Origin: Clavelina lepadiformis
Lineage: Eukaryota; Chordata; Ascidiacea; Aplousobranchia; Clavelinidae
NCBI RefSeq assembly: GCF_947623445.1
Contig: NC_135244.1
Coordinates: forward strand, 3,596,001-3,660,000
Reading direction: 5' to 3'
DNA: 64,000 bases
The position numbers were made by a program, and so were the translations under genes. The notes beneath the pieces were generated by a model. The model saw only the letters and a program-made list of their open reading frames with translations. It had not been told where the DNA came from and made no database searches. The stretch's first letter is position 1; the number at the start of each line of letters is the position of its first letter. This document shows positions 36,399 through 50,334 of this stretch, one piece after another.

Positions 36399-38809
36399 GT
36401 GATGATCGAGTTAGTTTGTTGGATCTCCGAGGCCAGCGGTAAGTTAGCCTATTACCTATTAATTATTTATCAAAGTTACTTGCAAAAAAAATGTAAACAG
36501 TATATTCGGAAAAAAAGTTCTGAAAACACTTACCTGCATGTTGTACATGCATGCCAATAGTTCTGCAAAAACAGCAAGAGCAGCTGTTACGTTTTTTTTT
36601 GCAAGAAATTTCTTGCTGATCGTTACATACTTTGACTTATGTATATCTTGATAATAATATCCAAATAAAGAACAATGGTTACATAATGATCAATCCTTAC
36701 TGCTGTAACCATTCAAAAACAGCGTACAGGCCTATTTTACGATGCAAAATAACTGTTAATAGCCTACCTTTGGTCTTGTTTATTTACTGTTAAGTTAACT
36801 TGCAGCTGAACGGGTTCTTCTCCACTTGCCATTGCTTAGTTATAACTATATCTCAGTAATGATCATAGATTTGTCAACAGCAGTATGTGTACTGCTTTGT
36901 TTTGCAAACTCATGGTTATATACAATATACGCTTGTGGAAAATACTTGCTGAAGTAGCGAAATAAAACTTCCTCATAATCGTTGTAGAAAATAACGGTTT
37001 GGTTGTCACATGAAAAAACTAGACTGTGCAATTACTGCAGCTTGCATTATTGCTAGCAGGCAACCGAAACTATTGATCAACTGAAAACAAACATTGAAAA
37101 TAACAAGGAAAAGCTTCATTTACGTTGTTATCAACTGAATGACTGATGCTGAACTTGACCTTATCCTGAAATGGCAGTGCTTGATTGCGCTTTTTAAAAT
37201 TACTTTATTACATCAGATACTATAGGCTTGAAGTAGACACCTGATCAAAAATAAATCGTTAAAGCAGCGACATCGCAGTCAGGTAGCCCACCACTACATA
37301 TAGCTTATTCAGCCTATTTCATATTTGGTTCATATGCATAAAATTCGTTACAACAACGTTTCTTCTTGAATATAGGTTTGTAAGCTCATGAAGGTATTGG
37401 ACACATTTGTACTTATGTGGAAAGTGTTAAAATATTTTTAGACGTTTTAAAATACAGCGAACCAGTATTTATATGTCTATCGGCGTTGGTGCCTTTGTAT
37501 GTATCTACAGACTTTCCCGAAGCGAAGCAATGCAAAAAATACGATTGAGCGATAATGAAGATTGAAGTAGTGAACTGGGATCGCTGTTGGTCAAAGTGTA
37601 CGGAAACATCACGTATATGTAAGGATAAAAAGTTTGGCTTACAGGCTGATGAATCTCTTGCGCGCATGCGCTACACTTTCCACTGTGGATTACATATATC
37701 GGATTATGTAGTTACAAACTATAATCTAAATCCAGTCTGCAAGTAGGCTACATTGCAGCTGCCAGCCTTCGCAAGTTAAAACGCTTTCGTCCACTTTGGC
37801 CAACAGCAATCCCAACCTGCCACTCTAATTTTTGTTAACACGTAATCGCACGATTTTGTCCCACTTGACCAACCCAATATCTTACACGTAAAGGTTTTGA
37901 TTTTTGTCCAGAATGGCCTGTCATATCCACGCCGTCTGTACAACGTGTTATAAATGGTCGCTGTGGGACACGTGGAGATAAAGACCAATAATTCTAAGAT
38001 AACGTCCGTCTAAAATAGCCCAGAAATTCCAGCTGAGTTTGCTTTCTTGCTGTGCAGGAATTAACAATAATGAAGTTTTCTAATTTTTGTATTGAATGAG
38101 AAATTATCCACAAATAAAAAACAACTGAAGTTTAATATAGGGATGTATTTGTATTGAGTGACTTACATACATAATTAATTTATACAGAACGTACGTGCCA
38201 TGTGCAATTAACGGACGCTGTGAGAAAGGTGCGCCTGCAGTCGCTGAAATGTTACGCCAGCAGAAAATCGGCGCCTTATTATGACGTCATCACAACAAAC
38301 CAAAAAGGCAAATTTTAGACACAACAATACTTTAGTTTGATAAATGAGTCAGCACGAAAATAAGTGCAGCAAACCAGTGACACAAACTCATCTTTTTCAC
38401 TAACAATATTTTTTAACGGCGATATTCGCGGGATATTTATTGACATAATCTTGTTTACACATGCAAGCCTACTACAATATTGCGGAGAAGGTAGCAATTG
38501 CGGTATTGGTGTTTCAAAGAAATCAAGCATTGTTATTAGCCGTTAGATGAAATATATGCTTACAAGGCAACAATACAAGCCATTGTTACATTTTTAATAC
38601 AAAATTTTGGTTATTTACAGTCAAAATAATTACTTAATGGAATATATCTACAGAGGAAAGATTACCTGCAGCGGTTGCTGCTAAACTAAAATTAGCCTAT
38701 ATATATAGAAGTAATGTTTACAAGGGCCGATAAAAACGTATCCACATTTTTTTTTTGATATATTCGTTTTATAATATGATATATTCTGCATGCATTTTGC
38801 AAAGGACAT
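36399..38809. other. Intergenic sequence with a weak inverted duplication
   Basis: No gene is supported. Segments near 37570-37605 and 37785-37830 are similar in opposite orientation (GGATCGCTGTTGGTCAAAG versus GGATTGCTGTTGGCCAAAG), suggesting a decayed inverted repeat. Confidence 0.4.
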
Positions 38810-38815
38810 TTTATT
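38810..38815 (-). promoter_or_regulatory. Candidate polyadenylation signal of the VioB-like gene
   Basis: TTTATT on the plus strand, AATAAA on the minus strand, about 180 bases beyond the stop codon at 38997. Confidence 0.4.
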
Positions 38816-38996
38816 CAATCGCATCAAGTTACTTATAAAGCATTTCAAATAGAAACACAAAATATGCGAAACACAAATAAAAGAAAAACCACAATTCTGT
38901 ATAAATTATTAGTTTGTGACAAATCCATTAAGGAGTGAGACTCAGGGATGGTTGAAACATATTTCAACTTCTTGATCTCATAGAAGTTCACGGACG

Positions 38997-41900
38997 TCAA
39001 CAAAATTCAATATCAGCCTGCTCATTGTGACTCACTTGCTCCCCTTCCTGCTGAAATGGGTCGAGAATGTAGGTCCAGGTCGGTGTAGCAGTGAATCCCG
39101 AAGAAGATGAGATTGGCATTTTGACTAGTCTCTTTCCTACGTTGAGCAGTTCGTACATCCTTGCTATGCACGTTGACATTCCCTTTGGATTACCGTTCAT
39201 TGTAGATTCTGAAGAGCAAAGGTATAAAATATATACATAATTTAATTAACCGAATAAACAAGATACAAAAACGAATTTTGCAACAAAGCTCACCCAAGCA
39301 TTGCAGCAAGTTGGTGTAAATCATGTTGAACTCGTATATTGTGCGCAGAGTCAGCTCATTAATTTTCTTGTCGTCAAGATACCCGTGAATATCAGTAGGA
39401 ACGGAAGCAATCGGCCAAACATCTGTGTCTTCATTAATGGAAAGCGATTCCCCAACGTAACAGAAAACTTTGTCTTCAGCTGAAATATCGACGCAATGCT
39501 CGTGTGTCAAACAAGGTACGCCTGCCCATCGTGGCGGTTGTTCGTCAATATTAAGAGCAACCAACTTTCTACCAAACGCGATCTCCTGGTACTTTATGAA
39601 ATGGGTTTTCTCATGGTCGGGAAAAGGATTTCCATCCAGGTCGGTTATGTAAGGTAAACAGGGGTAACCCCCCTCTCCCTGGTAGACCACGTCAAGCAGA
39701 GCTTCAATTGCCGACTTCAAATCATCTACAGAATTTCGTCTGAGTTGTAACTCGGGGTCACCAGTGAAAATGGTATTCATTGGAGATTCCGCTTTAACGC
39801 AAGATTCGACTTGAATCAAGCGAAGCAAAACTTTAGTATAAAACGCTCCAATGGTGTATGCGTCAGATACATCACGTTCCTGGAGCATTTCCGTTGCTTT
39901 ATCAAACAACTTTTTCCATAAATCGTCACCGGAGAAAGTAAAATCTGTTTTCTATGAAATAAAACATTTATTAAAAATCATCATACAACGACAGTTAAAA
40001 CATTTTCTGAGTTATTGAAATGAACAAGATCTTAAATAATTTACCAAGGCTGTATGCAAACCGAGCGACCGTGCCCACTTTGGTTGGCGTTCTGAAAGTA
40101 GCATAAAAATTTGTAACTTAGATCAACAAATTATAAGAAAAACGCAATCTGTCAGTTATCGGAAAATAACTATTACCTGAAGTATATCTTGTACTCCCAT
40201 GTAGTTGTTTCCAAAGATCAGCGATGAAATGAATGATTTTGTAAACATCCGGTGAATCCGGTTTTTCAATTTCACTGAAGACTTCTTTCGCCAATGAATT
40301 TGACATTTTTTTTAACTTCATTATAAGCCCTGGATTTATCTGAATAAATACAGAAAATCTCAATGATGGACGTTGGAAATCGATACAAAATTTTAACGTT
40401 TGCTGAATGTTATTACAGTAAATCCGCACTAATTGCAAACCGAATTGCCTTGCCCGTCTAATAATATGTGGATATTTCTAAAGATGTCCTTGCAAATCTA
40501 TTTTTGAAACGCTGCACCATTATTTGGCGTCGTTTGGTGCGCATTTGAATTACTTCCGATTTCTTAAGCTTGGCAATCATGTTATGCAGTCTACGATATA
40601 AATATGTTTCGTTCTATACTACATGTAAATTTAAGAGAACAATCATTGTTCTTGAATAACAACACCAATCTCTTGATCAACGTCATGAGTGACGGATTAC
40701 TGTTGTACTGGGATAGTTAGTGGTCTCGAAACAATTGCTGAACAGTTTATTCTAACGACAAGCTACTTGCACTTGGAGTTCAGCACAAGCGATATAAAGT
40801 GTATATCACGTACGTAAAGATTGCATTGAAATGATATATCTCTAACAAATGTTGAGCTTAATTTTTTCCCTTTTTTTTGAGTTGCTTGTGTTAAAATTTA
40901 ACTCACAGCAAATTCGTCAGTTGATGGAAAGGGGGTGGGGTAGTCTGGCAACCAATAGGAATCGGTGAGATTTGGATTTCCACCAATAGCGTTGAGAACA
41001 TTTGCATCGTAGGCAAGGTGATTCATTTCCTCAATAGCAATGCTGTGGAAGTATTTCTAATTTTATATTTGCGACAATAAATAATTTTCTTGTTTAAACA
41101 AAATTTTTACAAAAATGTGTTATCTACTGCACTTGCTTCACCGACAAACTTGAATTACCTTGTATTTCAATTGTTATTAGCAAACGTTTCGTGAGAATTA
41201 TTCAAATTATTTCATTGATAAGCCCACGTGTATTGAAATATATAAATGATAATAAAAGTGTGTATAATTTAAAGTTGAAATAGTTGAATAAATTGACAAA
41301 TCTATGAGAAATGTTAAAAAGAAGTCGATTACCTCAATAACATGTCAGAAACTTGCTTATTGGCATTCGGTCTCATGGACATATAAGCAGTGAGATATGG
41401 AGGTATTATATAGAGTTCTATCCACATGCCAAACTGCAACAGAGTCTGGAGTTCGCCAACAGATTTTTTCAAATTTTCAGGAGTGCCACAAACTTCAGCC
41501 ATTGTTTGTGATGGACTAAATGATGAATCAAATTAAAGGTTCACAGAAATTTAATCTACAAACTTTAGCAAAGTAGCAAAATTACCTGCTTTGCCGGCTT
41601 TCCTCGTCAGCTTTGTTTCTTCCACTGGCTTCACATTCAATCCACCTCCGGATCAATTCAGTTTTATCACCAGATAAGTCACGTGTCACTGGCATGAAGT
41701 TGGGATGTTCAAAGTCAAACTCAAACATGGACATGTTCATCAAATATAACTTTTGTCTGAAGTTAAATACGTTCTTGATGACTATTTTGCTTTTGCGGGT
41801 TAACGTTAACGTTAAGTATAACATTTGAATAATATTACAAAGACTGAAAACGTGGTAAGGCTGAAGAGTAATTAAATTATTTATGATTTATCAGCAATAA

Positions 41901-44900
41901 TATACAATATTGCAGGTAGCACCACAACCACCCTCGAACAAAATTTATTTAAATTATTAACAATCATGAGATAAATATGGATAAATACTCGTTTAATGAT
42001 TCATCATACTGTAGTGATTGTATCAATATAATTACCGAACTGAACGCAAATCTTTTAAGTCGATAATGTTGCGTTTAGCCATAACGGGACCAAAGCCAGC
42101 ATATTGATTAAAAATATCCCGGACGCCGTCGTCAAGCGAAGGACACTCTTTGCTCATGACTGACTCGTTCAGGGAACTAGAAAAAGTAAAGAAAATCATA
42201 TTCAGTCATGCATGATTGATCACAAAAAATTAGTTGATTCATTTATGACAACCAAAGAAGATGTGCTATAAGTAGCTAGAGAAGCATCTGTTTCTCTTAC
42301 TTGTCGTTTAAATCAGTTGCAGTCGCATTTAACCCTTCTTAAATTTATGTTTCTAACGCCAGGCAATCAACGTAAAGATGATTTGACAAATGTTGAATTC
42401 TACCAACATAATGATTCTAAGCTCAATTAACCAGAGAAGACGAATTAAAGACAATTGATAAATACTCTTTTGACACGGAAGTTCTAGATATATTTATGCA
42501 CAGGCTGTATCAAATGATAGATAATTAATCATTGATTGCAATTGTTCATTGTTTTTAATTTTATCATATTCCTTCTTATTAACTTTTACTTGATTTTGCA
42601 AGCTTAAAGTTGCTGCATTAGTTGAGTCAGCAATTTTAGGTTAAAGTTGGCTTGGAGACAACGCTTCAGTTTCATGGACAAAGTTGCGGAAATACTTAGT
42701 GTCTTTAACGCGTATCAGTTCAGCTTACCCGTAAACTTGAAGCGTGAGAGGAACGTTGAAATATGCCTGATATAAGTTGCATTGCTCTTTTGCATTATTT
42801 TGAGAATCTTGATCTCCCGTAGCAGTTTGGAACATTCCTCCGTCACCAACGCTTTTGACTCCGTTTCTTGTTGGAAATGACAATATTAAACCGAGTGGGA
42901 AAATCTAAATCAGAAATTGAGAAATACGATCAACGTATGTAATTACTAAATAACTGAAAAAAGGATTAATGTTGATAAATTTTGCCCCGTTGACACAATA
43001 TACGACGAGGTGACTCAGTGGCGTATTTTGAAGCAGAAACCAAAACTGTTCTTCGAATATTCGTGTTCATTTATCACCTGTCCGTCCAAGCCACATCCTC
43101 TTGGGAAACCAGGTTTTTTCGGAACACTTATGCTCAACTCAGCCAGACCATTTGCGTCTGTCTCTGCAGATTCACTCAACTGAACCATGTCGTGAGGAAA
43201 AGCGATTTTTGGCGAGCAGGGAATCTATGACACTACACTTGTTAATAGTCTTCAAATTGCGACTTTGTATGTTCTCGTTTCAAAGTGATGTATACCGGGC
43301 TTTGTTCGCATTTGTATAATCCATTGAAAATTTTTATAATTTTCAAGTCGACTTTACTGCCTTTTAACGGTCGACCGTACGTGCTAGCAACTGCTTCAAT
43401 CTTCCATTCTTCCTTGTAGTTTAGTCGATGTGTTATATCTTTCGTTGGCTGTGAAAGTGAATGAGATTGTTAAAATGTGAAGTAAAAGTTAATTAAAATT
43501 TTCAAATTTCTATTTTAAGAATAAATAAGATGATAAAAGTATGAAAGGATTTCGACAGTAATCAAAGACTCTGTACCTTTATGTTGACCCCTCTTGGATT
43601 TTCCAGCATAAAGATCTCACAAGAATCCGCTGAAGATGATTCACCACCACACGTGTCGGAAGAAGATCCTCCACAAGATGTGAAGCTGTTCGACCCGCTT
43701 CTCTGTGTTTCTCCGTTTGATGTCGCTGTACGTTGGACTATTCCCATTCGACTATTTGACAACAAGTAGAACACATCGTCTTCAGCCCAGTCGAGATCGA
43801 TCTCCACAATTCCTCCAAATATTGTGTACCTTGATAATATAAGATGCCGTATTACATACCATACTGTATGTGCAAGCTTATGGACAAGTATTGGGTTATG
43901 GAATATAATAAAATATTGAATTTAATAATATTCTAATATTTTTGAATTTTTAATGGGAATGGAGCATATTAACAGCTTTATCGTTGAGCATTTTATAACC
44001 ACAGTAGGCTACCATTGCCACTGGGACATTCTGGTAATTTACCATTAAACTTAAACAAAGTTTTTATATAATGGCAGTTGTTAATTAACTTTAATTGGGC
44101 AGATGTTTTAGACAAGAAAGTTTGTATGATAAATGACAAGTGGACCTGCAAGGCCTAATATACTAATACTCACTAGAATAATTGAAAACATAACACCACC
44201 AAATTTTACCATTCTTGAGTTGTTTGAGTTTTATTTAAACCGCCATCTAGCGTAAGTAAAATAAAATTCTTCCCTTCGCAATGTAGTTCTCTCTTATCAC
44301 AGTCGTGATCAATCAAGGAATGACATGATTGGTCACTGTTAGGCAATACCACAACGTCCAGAAGTTTATCGGTCACATTGAAATTGCCTTTGACGTCACA
44401 ATCCATCACTCCACTCATGTCCAAAACGAGTTTCTGCGACGTTAAAGTAAATTTTACGAACTAGACCTACCGTACTAGAATGCTTTTGAATTTACCAGAC
44501 TTACAGTTAGGTACAGAAGGATAACATATCGAAATGCAATAATTTACGGTTGCTAGATTTTCAAATAATTGTGCAAATATGTTTTAATTGGTTGGTTCCC
44601 AACCTAAGAGCCATGAGCCCCTTTTGTAGAATTTAAGGGGCTATAAACTGAGTGTAAGGGCACTAAAAATCTCACGTAATCTGCGTTTTTGATTGGAAGG
44701 CAAATATTTACATATTCTACGCCATGTTAGACCATGTAAACCACTATATCATTCTAGTAAATGTTAGACAATGTAAATTCAAAATTTTTGAGGAAAGCAT
44801 GCGTCCGGACCCCCTAAGATAGATTGCTAAATTTTCCTTGACTGCAATAGTTTACACACAACCAATCATTGATGGTGACGTTCCTATCTGCCCAGAAGTA

Positions 44901-47900
44901 TTGTGTGACTTGTTAATGATATCATATACATCCTTTTGAAGTTAGCTTGGTCACCCTAAATTAAATTTCAAATAGAGGACTACAGACAACCACGTTGTGT
45001 GGATTGGACAAAAGGGTCATAGATAGAAATCATACTTGAAAAGTGGTCGCGCTCAAAAAAGGTTTAGAAGCAGTGTTTTAAGTTAGAAAAAAAAAAGTTA
45101 TCCACAACTCACTTTATATTTTCTGCTAATGTAGAAAGGGACTGATCCATTATGGGGAAATTGACTTGGTTTCATCTCCCTTGCCCCGTAAACCATATTA
45201 GGATCATCTGGTGACGTCATTCCAATAGTACCCATTACCCGGCCTTCCATTATGCTTCCGTTGCTGTTGAAAATATACATTTCTTTGGTTTCCTGCTCAT
45301 TGATGTACGTGACTGTTGTGCTATTGCTTGTGTGTAAAACAACTTAGGGACTGTAACTTAAGCAAAACATTTTATTGGGTGCAACATAAAATTTTCTACA
45401 ACGTTATTGATTTTACGTGTGGAAGTCTGGGATACGCATATTGCACTCTCATAACCATACCAGTAGAGGGCGATAGTAAGCACGTTGTTTTTAATTAAAC
45501 TTACAATAAATCTAATTGAAAGCGAATGGAAAGTTCTTTTGAATTTTGAAACTTGTCTTTAAAAACGGGGTCTATCCACGTGATGTTGGTCAACTTTCCT
45601 TTGAAATTACCAACCAGAGACATGTCTCCAGCCATTCTGTATAATACAACATACCCTTTGTTTTAATATTGAATAAAACTAAGTCACTTCTAAATGATGA
45701 TAATCGCTGACGATAAAATCGATTAAGCATAAAGATATAAATTAATATCAATTTACGATGGGATTCTTGAGGTTATTGAGGTAATGAGTGTTCTTTTCAT
45801 TGATGCCGTAAAAACTCCAGGAATATGAACTTTAAATCCATAAATTTCTGACGCTATTTGCCAGTCTACATCTAAATCGACTAATCTCCCAGGATGAGGA
45901 TCTAAAAGGAATGCAATGAAAAGTTTTAAAGGTAAATTCAACAAATGAGTCTTTGACAATTAAAGGTGTATTATTTCAACTGCCTTCTTCAGCTTTGTCT
46001 TGATACACAGATACGTGTTAACTACAAAAACAAAACTCAAACTTCGAACTGCTCTTTGGACAATGGGATCGTCTGTAACACAATCGGAGCTTCCATTCCA
46101 ACATGCTGACGTCACTTTGGCTTGGTAAAAATAAAAGTGACTAGTACCCATTGCATTATACGATCTTCTGCCGAAAATAAAACGTGGCCGGTCGGTGCCC
46201 TGTAAAAGTGAGAAAAGTGTGAGATGAGTATTAGCGGTTTACCGTCTTCACCTTCCGACAATCCCTTACTTCTTGTGTGAATAAACCTGTTTCTGTTTTT
46301 GCCCGGTTGGTGTCGCACGTGGGACAAAAGCCATTGGGCTGATAGAAACATCGAACGTTGTTGGTGGTCGGTATGTCGGCTACGAACCTTCCACTGAAAT
46401 GGATGCGCGGCCAATCGAGATAAGCTTTTGAACGACAATGCAATGAAGAAAAGTTATTTCACGTTTAAACCAAAGCTAGCAAAGGACATATGGTTACTTG
46501 TAAATGATATTTGCAAAATCTAGTTCTATGTCAATTTAGTTAAAAGACGATTCAACTTAGGTATAATTCAGACCAAGTAGAAATTAACCCACTAGTTACA
46601 TAAAACCTACATATACATTGGGTATAGGACGTGGCATGATTATATTACTGTATACTATTGTAATAAGAATTCTCTCGTTCATGAAACCAGACTAAAATTT
46701 CACGTTTACGGCGAACCGCAAACACCCTTAACTGTGAGTAACTATATACTGTGTAGTGTCGTGACGTTAACAAAACAAACCGATCATCCTCATAAACATC
46801 CTCACGTTTAATCGTAGCCAGACACCGACTAACCCCAGTAAAAGACAAGAAAACGTTTATATTCATCAAAGGTGTCAAACACAATGATAAAAAGAATCAG
46901 AACAAACGCTTAAAAATGATGAATGATAAAAAGCTTCAAACAGACAACATACAGCATACAGCATACAGCAAAGAATGACGAGCTACGTGAGGAACAAAGC
47001 TTGTCACACTGTGTTAGTTTTCTCAAAGCCTCCGCTCATTCACACTTAGTTTGATTGTAGCAACTTTTTGCTTGTGGTTTTACAACCGAAATATAGGGAA
47101 AGCTTAATTCCATTATTTTCATAGATTTATGCGCAAACATATTTGACTTCACGGACAAAAACATTTAAAAGTGTTGTCACAATAATTTTACGTTGTTCAA
47201 CATTTTTTGTAAATGCAAATAAAAAATGGGGTTATAGGGTTTGGTCTTCCGTTGGTTGAATTATAATTAATGGGTAATTAACCGACCATCTGAAAACGAT
47301 TTACGAAATTACTTGTCAAGTTATTAATGATTAGAAAAACCAACCAATGCTAGGTATGTAATTTAGGTATCAGAAAATTTTGTAGGTAATTTTATTATAT
47401 ACAAGTATTTTAACAAAGTAAATTGTTTGTGATTTCAAAGGAGAGCGGTTTCAAAGCTTCAACGGTGGCATAGACACAATATTATTATGTAATACGTATT
47501 GCCACACATCATACTTACAGGGACATAACCGGTTAAAGCAATCTTTTTTATCATTGCAAGTCGATTCAGCGGAGTTGCAGTTTTGCCTGGCCCGTGTCCG
47601 AAAACCTCGTCCGCATGTGGCGCTGCATACGCTCCAAGCTGACCACTTTGACTGTTGTTGGTCATTGCCTGCATGGGGAAGAAATAATGGCAAAGAGTTT
47701 GCTTTTTATCATTTGGAACATGGGATTCCTCTAAAAGTATCGCAACAAATTGATTAAAAAGGAGCGCTTACTACAAAATAACTCTTATGTTATTATAGCA
47801 TTTGACACTTGTTCGTAACTCGGAGCGAAGCCGAATATGATTTCTCAATTTTTGAATAAAAATAACTCACCTGTGGTTGAAGAGTCCCCATTCACGTCGG

Positions 47901-48146
47901 CAACGAAAACAGCTGCAGTGTACAAAATATTTCAGATTATTTAATTCATTTGATTTTTCTACTTTGATAGACAGACACCAAGATATATAACTTTTAGCCA
48001 CAGCATTCCTGGAAAAGCTAACTTGAATCTTGAAAACTAAATGTGTGTTAAGTTATTCGCTTAATTGATGACGATACACAATATATAGAGCATTTAAACT
48101 TACTTGTTATCACGCATATCGCAGATATATACTTGAGTTTAAACAT
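38997..48146 (-). CDS. Secreted TSP1 + iminophenyl-pyruvate dimer synthase (VioB/RebD-like) protein, complete, 21 exons
   Basis: Exons: 48146-48104, 47912-47871, 47668-47519, 46424-46270, 46199-46043, 45901-45757, 45636-45505, 45320-45113, 44433-44210, 43829-43577, 43448-43296, 43224-43078, 42904-42729, 42176-42036, 41756-41586, 41515-41333, 41042-40907, 40339-40177, 40091-40045, 39951-39294, 39208-38997; 3696 bases, 1231 residues, all phases agree. Order: hydrophobic signal (MFKLKYISAICVITTVFVA); TSP1 repeat about residues 35-78 with six cysteines (WSAWSVCSATCGRG…DCFNRLCP); VioB/RebD N-terminal part (YLDWPRIHFSGRFVADIPT, GRLVDLDVDW, GRVMGTIGM, LENPRGVNIK); ferritin-like C-terminal part with likely metal ligands E in WIELYIIPPYL (~799), EEMNH (~831-835), VVYQGEGG (~1035) and EKTHF (~1056), then the family's YEFNMIYTNLLQCL…ARMYELL end. 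In bacteria this family couples two indole-pyruvate imines in violacein and indolocarbazole synthesis. Substrate and reaction here are unknown. Confidence 0.85.
44592..44830. mobile_element. Possible hAT-like remnant in an intron of the VioB-like gene
   Basis: GGTTCCCAACCTAAGAGCCATGAG is the kind of terminal sequence seen in hAT elements; the region continues with AGCCCC/CCCCCT-type motifs. A second terminus and a target duplication were not found. Confidence 0.3.
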
Positions 48147-49137
48147 TCTGTACTAAAACACAGCCGTTCTCCTCGCCTGAGACATCCAAAATAAATGTAT
48201 TTAAATACAACTACACCAGACTAGGAGGAACAAAGCGTTGACAAATTTCCGTTTATGCTTTTCTCAAAGACCTGTTTCAACACCTACATATTTCCTATAT
48301 AACTGATTCGATGAATTCTACCTTAGATGATTATCAGGATATAAGGTAATTAACCAATTGTCTTACGACGCTAACATCGTTGGAGCATTGCATGCAGAAA
48401 TGCTGCAAGCACTAGTAGTATCAAATCTGCATTCTAGTTTAATATGATTACACATGCGTGAATATACTGTAGCACATTATTTAACGGAAACTCTGTGCGG
48501 CAAAAACACCAACAAGCTTGTTGTACCACAACGCGGTAACTGAAATCTGTCCAATGCAAATACTATTTGATGACATTAAGGCTATGCAGATAGATTACTT
48601 TTAGAACTATTTAGTGATGAAGTTGTAGCAGATACATTAAAATATATTGTGCTCGTCGTTTTGTGTAGATGTCTACTTTTACAGCTGCCTCGCAAGCGAC
48701 ACTTTTATATCATTAACGTTTGTTGTGAACAGCACTAACTCGCTTCATTTTATATAAACCTTGTTCGTTATTACTTTGCTTCACCCTTTGGCTTTCATAC
48801 ATTTTAGTTGCCCTACGACATCAAGAGTCTGGAGATCGGGTATCACCCGGTATCGACTATTCTCGGGTTTCAATTCAACAAAAACTTAATTGTAATGGTT
48901 TTAAATGTAAATTAAACCTATCAAGCAAACACTTTTTTGACCCAGGTTGATTTCTTGGAATGAAATGATCGAAACTTTACCTTATTTTAAGTGTCCTATA
49001 TGTACAAGCAAATTTCTGTCCGGTCGGACACGCTATATTACAGTTAAGATCGAAGCTGTTTTCAAATTTTCCGCTATACTATTTTACAAAATAAATTTCA
49101 TTGCTTTCTATTACAAGTAATTAACATCAACTGATAA
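48147..49137. other. Upstream flank of the VioB-like gene
   Basis: No gene is supported. The bases just before the start (TTTTAGTACAG directly upstream of the ATG) contain acceptor-like AGs, so a trans-spliced or further upstream non-coding exon is possible. Confidence 0.35.
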
Positions 49138-50050
49138 CGGTTCTAGGTCGATTCAACCCACGGACGATCCAACCCACGGACGATTCAACCCAGGACGATT
49201 CAACCCACGGACGATTCAACCCACGGACGATTCAACTCAGGACGATTGAATTGAGCATTAGACCCAACATAATGAAGCCAGTATTCGATATCCAGTAATG
49301 CTCTATTGCTGTAATGCCTTTGTGTTCCTGTTCAGAAGACCTGATGCACCATAGTGGGAAGTGTGGTACTTGCATGATGCACAAGATCTATCATTGTGCA
49401 CTTTTAAAATTTATGGTACCTGAACAAAATACGGTACGATTGCAATGGTACCAGGTCCGAATTTAGACCATGAGAGGCCCTAGGCTATTTCATTTGTGAG
49501 GCCTATACCCAGGGTTGCCATCGGTCTCAACTAAAAAATAAGGACGATTAACACCTTAAACAGCGCAGAACAGGAGAAAGCAACCAATGTTCCTAAAAAA
49601 ACAAACAAAGACACTATCTAAGTTACATGTTCTTAATTTTGGTATCTCTTTGGTACAAACTGGTATACTAAAGGTGTCAAAATGCCCTCAGTAGGTATGG
49701 ATAGAAAATGGATTCTCTAAAGCAATTAAATCGGCATCAATCCCAAACTTCGAAATTGAATTTCGAGGCCACTGGACTTTGAGGCCCAAGGCTTCAGCCT
49801 GCCTATAGCCTATTGGTAAATCCAGCCTTGAATGGTACCATAACCGTTAACCACGACGTACAGGCCTATTCAGGATGGCCTAACTCTAGAATCTAGACTG
49901 TCCAATATTAAGCTTACAATTGGCTACAAAGTAACTTGGTGAACGTCCTGGATTGAATCGTCCGGGGGTTGAAACGTCCGCGGGTTGAAATGTCCGCGGG
50001 TTGTATCGTCCGCGGGTTGAATCGTCCGGGTTTGAATCATCCGACCACCA
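49138..50050. mobile_element. Foldback-like element with tandem-repeat inverted ends
   Basis: The left end (49148-49248) is a tandem array of about seven ACGGACGATTCAACCC units. The right end (49946-50044) is an array of about six reverse-complement units, GGGTTGAATCGTCCGC. The two arrays face each other across about 700 bases. The interior contains a truncated hAT-like copy and no transposase. Exact ends and target duplication are not resolved. Confidence 0.65.
49510..49697 (-). mobile_element. Truncated hAT-like copy nested in the foldback element
   Basis: CAGGGTTGCCATCGGTCT, AATAAGGACGA, CAATGTTCCTAAAAAAAC and GGTATACTAAAGG match the reverse complement of the right half of the element at 34228-34577. 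The other half is missing. Confidence 0.6.
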
Positions 50051-50290
50051 AGTAGAATAAATACAAAAACCAATTAAGACAGTAGAAAATATTTTATCAG
50101 TCCGATCTTTCGGTAGATACTACAACCGTTTCCAATGTAGGGTCTCTAGTAGAGAAACAACCGAACTATCGACTAATCGACCACTCGACTCAGCAAACGT
50201 CTGACTGAGAAGTTGCTTTCCCTGCTGTTGCACTTTCATTGATTTTGCGTATGGACCTCACCTTACATCTCTCCCCAAATATCATTGGAA

Positions 50291-50325
50291 CTTGCTTTAG
50301 TACTTTAGTACTTTAGTACTTTAGT
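50291..50325. repeat. Short tandem repeat (TTTAGTAC)n
   Basis: Several consecutive copies of TTTAGTAC followed by TTTAGTCCATG; a simple microsatellite next to the relic exon. Confidence 0.7.
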
Positions 50326-50334
50326 CCATGTTAG

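Noticed and set aside
37555-37988. Two opposed frames (37555-37746 plus, 37776-37988 minus) with WDRCWSKC / WDCCWPKW resemblance, considered as a TSP1-like gene
   Set aside because: They lack the TSP1 cysteine spacing and the similarity is explained by a decayed inverted repeat.
49148-49248. CRISPR-like array of regularly repeated units
   Set aside because: Repeats are contiguous without spacers, the host is eukaryotic, and a mirror-image array exists at 49946-50044.
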